53,494 nucleotides of DNA from a virus: the IMG/VR virus record IMGVR_UViG_3300023174_000220, positions 1-53,494 of that record. One strand, given 5' to 3'. The notes beneath the pieces are model-generated. The model did not search any database. It was not told the DNA's origin and saw nothing but the letters and a program-made list of their open reading frames with translations. Both the position numbers and the translations under genes were made by a program. Below, one piece after another: positions 53,383 to 53,494 of this stretch (its first letter is position 1; each line of letters starts with the position of its first letter).

Positions 53383-53494
53383 GCGAGAGAAAAAGAAAAT
53401 CTGCATACACAAAGCCAAAGTTGCGCGAACGTCTTAAGAACAGAATTATGAGCGGCTCTCTTGGTGGCCGCAGTGGTCAGTGGTCGGCGAGAAA
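53379..53494 (+). CDS. Conserved small basic phage protein, N-terminal part (window edge)
   Basis: Only the first 38 residues are present, starting at ATG 53379, which overlaps the previous stop (ATGA). The sequence SAYTKPKLRERLKNRIMSGS followed by GGRSGQWSAR is typical of a short basic protein that I recall from many phages of Actinobacteria, usually near head genes. The end is outside the window. Confidence 0.7.
   Translation, partial: MSERKRKSAYTKPKLRERLKNRIMSGSLGGRSGQWSAR

Noticed and set aside
1-53494. CRISPR array, insertion sequence or integrase
   Set aside because: No regularly spaced repeats, no transposase or recombinase motifs and no terminal inverted repeats were seen.

Overview
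This window is a piece of a large tailed-phage genome with a contractile tail (myovirus morphology). The evidence is a complete tail set: sheath, tube, frameshifted assembly chaperone, tape measure, hub, gpW/gp25-like and gpJ-like baseplate proteins and tail protein I. A large terminase, portal and HK97-type prohead protease are also present. The general style of several accessory proteins recalls phages of Actinobacteria, and base composition is moderate. Host assignment is inference; nothing in the window proves it. No integrase, tRNA, CRISPR array or insertion sequence was seen.

Layout. Positions 1-17163 (minus strand, reading right to left) hold the head-tail connectors and the tail and baseplate operon, ending in a fibre gene cut by the window edge. 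A lone plus-strand gene (17283-17660) sits beside two inverted repeats. From 17669 to 21902 (minus) lie a basic protein, a tightly overlapped ParB-like / PAPS-reductase-like / ParB-like trio, a coiled-coil protein and a RuvC-like resolvase. From 21903 to 22249 there is no convincing gene, but two minus-strand intrinsic terminators and a structured-RNA candidate. From 22250 to 25142 (minus) come HNH endonuclease, RecB/Cas4-like nuclease and Rad52-like annealing genes, followed by the large terminase (25175-26488). Transcription then diverges. From 26543 to the end everything is on the plus strand: a small membrane protein, the portal, a 3690-residue protein, a 548-residue acidic protein, a 2565-residue protein and five further genes.

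The striking feature is the plus-strand head region. The 3690-residue protein begins with a prohead protease and continues as a chain of unrelated modules: Cys cluster, KTSC-like, HTH-like, ArdC-like antirestriction and UvrD/FBH1-like helicase. Twelve copies of the short motif L-[S/A]-S-G punctuate it, nearly always in low-complexity linkers. The 2565-residue protein two genes downstream carries four more copies between a metallopeptidase-like part, two ParB-like motifs and a RelA/SpoT-like part. The simplest reading is that both are polyproteins cut at these sites by the phage's own prohead protease, in cis and in trans. That would deliver anti-defence and host-takeover proteins inside the capsid. 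The cleavage is inference; the motif, its spacing and the module boundaries are visible.

No major capsid protein or small terminase was recognised. The capsid gene probably lies just beyond position 53494.
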